Positions 60,117 to 64,000 of a DNA stretch of 64,000 bases are shown piece after piece. Source of the DNA: Setophaga petechia. Taxonomy: Eukaryota > Chordata > Aves > Passeriformes > Parulidae. Numbering within the stretch: position 1 is the first letter of the stretch; every line of letters begins with the position of its first letter. Where the stretch lies: assembly GCA_024362935.1 (NCBI GenBank), contig JANCRA010000016.1, positions 19,327,165-19,391,164 on the forward strand. Direction: 5' to 3'. The notes below the pieces were generated by a model, which was given only the letters and a program-made list of their open reading frames with translations, was not told the DNA's origin and did not search any database. A program made the position numbers and the translations under genes.

Positions 60117-60313
60117 TTCAATGGTATTTTAGTGTATTGCTGACAAATAGTAAAATCTGAAGGGAAAAAATAAGAGGAGGGGGGCAAAGGATAAGGGAAC
60201 TTCTTCCTTGTAGCTGGTGGCAATGTTTTAAATAGCCTTGAGCTCTGAAAGGGATTGCAGTATGTGGGTAGAATTTTGCTCCAAAAACAAAGTGGTTGCA
60301 TAGAAGCAGACAA

Positions 60314-63300
60314 TAACTTGGAGGATAAAAGGAGTTATCATAAAGAAGGCAGTAGATTTTGAGAATCTGTCTTCTACAATAAAGTCTTAGGTCAGTTTAT
60401 CCAATGCTATTTAAATGGGTGAAAAATGCAACATTATAAAAACCTGCTGAAGTAGATCAGCTTTTACAAGGTCTGTGTGGGAAGAGAAGAGCCACTTCTG
60501 CCATTAAGTGGGAGACTGTAATTATACATAATTGATAATTCTGCATAATGTGTCTTAAAGGGTAAATGTGCAAGTGGAGTCCCTGTCTGGCAGTGCTGAG
60601 CAAGCATCCTGTACCTGTGTGCATGTGCTTTGTGCACATCAGGGTGGCCTGTGTTTAATTGATGTCTAGATCTTGCAGCATTCTTGTTTGCAGAGGCATT
60701 TTCTAGACATTTGTGCTGGTGCTGTTATTTCTGCTTCCTGCTCTAATCAGAGCACATCATTTTGTTCATGCATATGAAACCAGGTTTATAAGAATAACAG
60801 TCTCAACCAAGTAATTAATAATTTCTGATTATGGTTGTCAAGTTCATATGTAATTGTCTTCTTAGCCATGGAAATAGCAAATTAATTTTCCTTCAGTAAA
60901 ATGAAAAATTTGTGCTCTTTGTATGAGCGCATGGACAGCACATAATTAATATAATATTCCATGTAATTTGTATTTCTATAAAAATAGATCAGTGCATCCT
61001 TTTGTGTCCTGTGAATCCTTATCTTAGACTGTTTTGAAAGTGAGCTGCCTTTTCTGTGACTTCCTTGATAAATCTCTTGATTGTTAAGGTCTTTTGTTGA
61101 TGTATTAAGTCAATAATGATTGAACAGCCTTATAAAATTCTAACAGCAGTTACTAAAGAGAACTGTACTACTTCAGGCATGCCTGACATCTGGGGGGAGC
61201 ATAAATCAGCCATGACTGTAGATTTTGTGCTCCTTTGTGTGACACCTTTGGACTTGCTGGTGTTGGGGGACGTTTTAGCTCTCAGGGTTGGCCTATTTAT
61301 GTTCACTTGTCCCATCTCCTGCTGGGTGATGGCTGGCACTGCTCCCTCTCCCACACTCTGCTTTGGGCACAGGTCTAGGAAGCCCCAGTGCCAGCCCTGT
61401 GTGCCACCACCCCCTTTTTGGGGCATTATTCCCTGGGAGGGGCTGTGTCCATTGCTTTTCTGCTGCTTGTGGTGCAGATGAGGTGGGTGCCCTGGAGCAG
61501 CTCTTGTACCCAGCTGCACCACTACAGCAGGGCTGGACATTCCCCAGCCTTTCTTTTTCTTTTTAGAGATCTCATAACAGAGGAGTCTTTAAATCTACTA
61601 ATTGTAATCAGGACTTGTGTGTTTGGCAGTTTTCCCTTACTCCCTGACCAGCTTTACTGTGTCTGCCAAGCCACCCCTTCCTTCCCATAGCTGAATGCTT
61701 TGCAAGGCTGGGCCTGAGGCAGCTTGGCCCAACTCTGGGAAATGGACCCAAGGATTTCTTCCTACAGATATAATGAATTCTACCAAATTATTTGCTCTCT
61801 TTGGATTGTATTTATGACCTCAAGAGCAAAATGCACTGTTTAAGTGCAGACCTGCATTCCTTCCAGAATGGGTTAGTGTTCACTGTGCTGTATGCTCCTC
61901 CTCCTCCTCCTGCAGGAAGGGGGAATGAGAGATCTGGAGCTTTTGTGTGGAGAAATCCCTGATGCTTTACTTGCTGGAATGTATTGCATATGAACATGCA
62001 CTATTACACATTTTGTGGTCAATTGCTAAGGAAAAAATGTATCCCATAGCAAGGGAGCAGTACAAGCTCTCTAATATCACTCTAGCCTTGTGCTCATGAA
62101 GTGTGGTGGGGGATTTCTTAAGTGTAGTACATCATTTTTAATTATGAAGCATGAACTGAGACTGCACTGGGGTGGGTATCCTGATGGGAACTTGGTGTCA
62201 TTTTCAGGTTTTACATGCCATTCTGCACCCTGCATTGTTTCAAGTACCCTTGCAAAAATTTGGCCATTCAAATAAAGCACAAAACAAGTTCTGTGCCCTT
62301 TGAATGCAGTAGGTCTGTGAGCATGTGTGTGCATGTACATGCCTACCTCATTTACCAAAGAGAAACAATTAATAGTGACCTTGGCAATTTGGGCAGAGGT
62401 GTTTTTTTTCCTTTTAACATAATGCAGCAGATTTCAGTCAGAGTTAAACTCAAGGTGGGAACTGACACATACTGCTCATAATTTTGTCTGGACTTTGCAG
62501 GCAAGGTTATTGATAGATAAATAATTTCTAGTGAGGTGAAAGTGGTAGGTAGAACTCACAGAAAGACTTGATTTGGGGATTTGTCTTTACTTTTGAATGA
62601 GGCTAATCTCAGTGCTTGGCAGGGCCAGATCCAGGCACAGGAGGCAGCAATAGGGATGGCAGAATGGGCTCTGGCAAAGCCCTGGAAACCAGCCTGGCTG
62701 CTGCTGCTGCCAGCAAAGGGGATCAGAATGTATGAAACAGCAGCTCCTTCAGGAATAATGGGTCATGTGAGCCTTTGCTGGACTCTGTTCACTTTTCTGT
62801 GGCAGAAAAGGCCAGCTCTGTGTGAGATGTGTGCCCTTCATCCTCTGGGCAGCACAGGGTGGTTGGCTCATGCTGATAAGAAGCCTTGGGCCAGCTCTGG
62901 TGGTTGTCTTCCAAACAGAATGCATTCAATTATTCATTAGCCACTTCCCAAATCAAACAGGTACTGCTTTAAAAACAACTATCAGGGAAAGCTGTTGATG
63001 AGTAGTGGCAGACACTCCTGGATATTTACAGACAGACAAAAACTTAGATCCACATGAAATGAAATATGAAAAATGAGCAGAAGAAGTGAGGAGAAAGTCA
63101 TCTTTTCCAGCAGAGCAGCAAGTTGTGGGCTCTTCCATGGTGTGCAGGCAGAAGTGGCAAGATGGAGAAATGCAGGAGAGTGCTGCAGATGTGAGAGTTG
63201 TGGGGAATGCTCTTGGGCCTTTGTGGGCCTTTGTGAAGGGACCTAGAAGCAGCCTGATCTGAACTGGTGGAGGAAATGAGGGCTAGAGAGTAAGTCTATG

Positions 63301-64000
63301 GGGTAGAGAATTGGTCTATGACTAATCAGTCTTTAATAAGTGTTACTTTTACTTTTCCACAATTCTACCCAGAAGAAATTGTAATAATGTCTCCAATTGT
63401 TGCTGAGTCCAATGAGTAACTTTCTCCAGTGGCACACTTCCAACCATTCTCGTCTTCTGAGCTTTCTGAGATGCAATACCCTTCCTTGCCCAAAAGTGTA
63501 ATCTCTTTTTGTGGCCACTAAGCTGGATTTCCAGGTAGGAGTCTAGATTGTAGATTCTCCCAAATATTTTTTTTATTATACCCCAAAGTATTTATTTATT
63601 TTATCTAAATAAATGCAGTAGAGGCTTACTTACACCATATTAGGTGCAGCCACCTCTTTGAGACAAATACTGATGGATTTAGCAGGAATGCTGCCACACC
63701 AGGGGCAAAAATGAATTTCCCCTCACTATTGCTCTTTGAGGAATGATACTGAAGGGCCACAATGTACAGCACTCAGTATGTGGGAGAACTCATCCATGCA
63801 GTTAAATGTCAATTGGTCTACATGTTACAATACTCAAAACCCCCTACTTGGTTAAACGTATTTTTCACAGAGCTTCAGTTACTATTGGCACCTTTAGATC
63901 CCTTTAGTATTTGTCAGGATTTCTTTGCATTGCCTCCTCCTACCACTCTGACAAAGCTCTGTGTGTCAGGTTGTTTTTCTAGGCCCTGATTCAGCAGCCA
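60314..64000. other. Non-coding stretch, no gene seen
   Basis: Unique AT-rich DNA. A CTCCTCCTCCTCCTCCTGCAG run near 61895-61915 looks like a 3' splice site on + but leads into no defendable exon. Frames of 100-136 codons near 61116-61690 lie on both strands and overlap each other. Confidence 0.5.

Noticed and set aside
1..64000. CRISPR arrays, tRNA or rRNA genes, bacterial operons
   Set aside because: No spaced short repeats with unique spacers, no cloverleaf with tRNA promoter boxes that I could see, no rRNA motifs; the tandem arrays are contiguous minisatellites.

Overview
This window looks like bird DNA, most likely a songbird or close relative. The evidence is a CR1 LINE fragment (antisense 3' region at about 52.65-53.19 kb), at least seven short LTRs of endogenous-retrovirus type (some with exact 6-bp target-site duplications), an AT-rich non-coding background, and one sharply bounded CpG island at about 51.07-52.65 kb. 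The narrower assignment to songbirds rests on my recognition of LTR types and is inference. Nothing resembles bacterial or viral genome organisation.

No complete protein-coding gene can be read. The longest open frames (about 450-500 codons at 44-45 kb, about 250-420 codons at 50.4-52.7 kb) are by-products of tandem repeats or of CpG-rich DNA. The most gene-like element is the CpG island, a probable promoter. It carries a consensus 5' splice site on each strand: GATAG|GTGAGC on + at 51668/51669 and CTCAG|GTGAGG on - at 52266/52265. I infer that it could start one or two divergent transcripts, so that most of the window may be intron. On the minus strand I list three phase-compatible exon candidates (47451-47564, 5902-6031, 3594-3676), the last with a stop codon and a nearby ATTAAA. 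They are hypotheses: equally tidy pseudo-exons occur on the other strand.

Layout. 0-1.1 kb: coding-like minus-strand relic, then a perfect 48-copy ATATT pentanucleotide array. 5.1-5.8 kb: ten-unit minisatellite with a 5'-splice-site-like CAGGTGAG motif in most units. 7.6-12.1 kb: a 484-bp segment present twice at about 99% identity, flanking a cluster in which an LTR and its 3' flank were duplicated in tandem and one copy was then hit by a second, opposite-strand LTR; the empty site survives in the sister copy. 18.3-19.1 kb: short-unit minisatellite. 22.9-23.6 kb: another LTR, a 90-bp tandem dimer and overlapping palindromes. 28.4 kb: 123-bp dimer. 29.9-30.3 kb: solo LTR with perfect 6-bp duplications. 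39.8-40.1 kb: minus-strand LTR. 43.7 kb: TA/T37 tract. 44.0-45.4 kb: 33-unit, 38/43-bp minisatellite open in all three forward frames. 50.55-51.07 kb: G-rich minisatellite abutting the CpG island. 52.65-53.19 kb: CR1. 59.0-59.3 kb: minus-strand LTR. 59.95-60.12 kb: three-copy tandem repeat. The rest is unique, AT-rich DNA in which I see no supportable gene.
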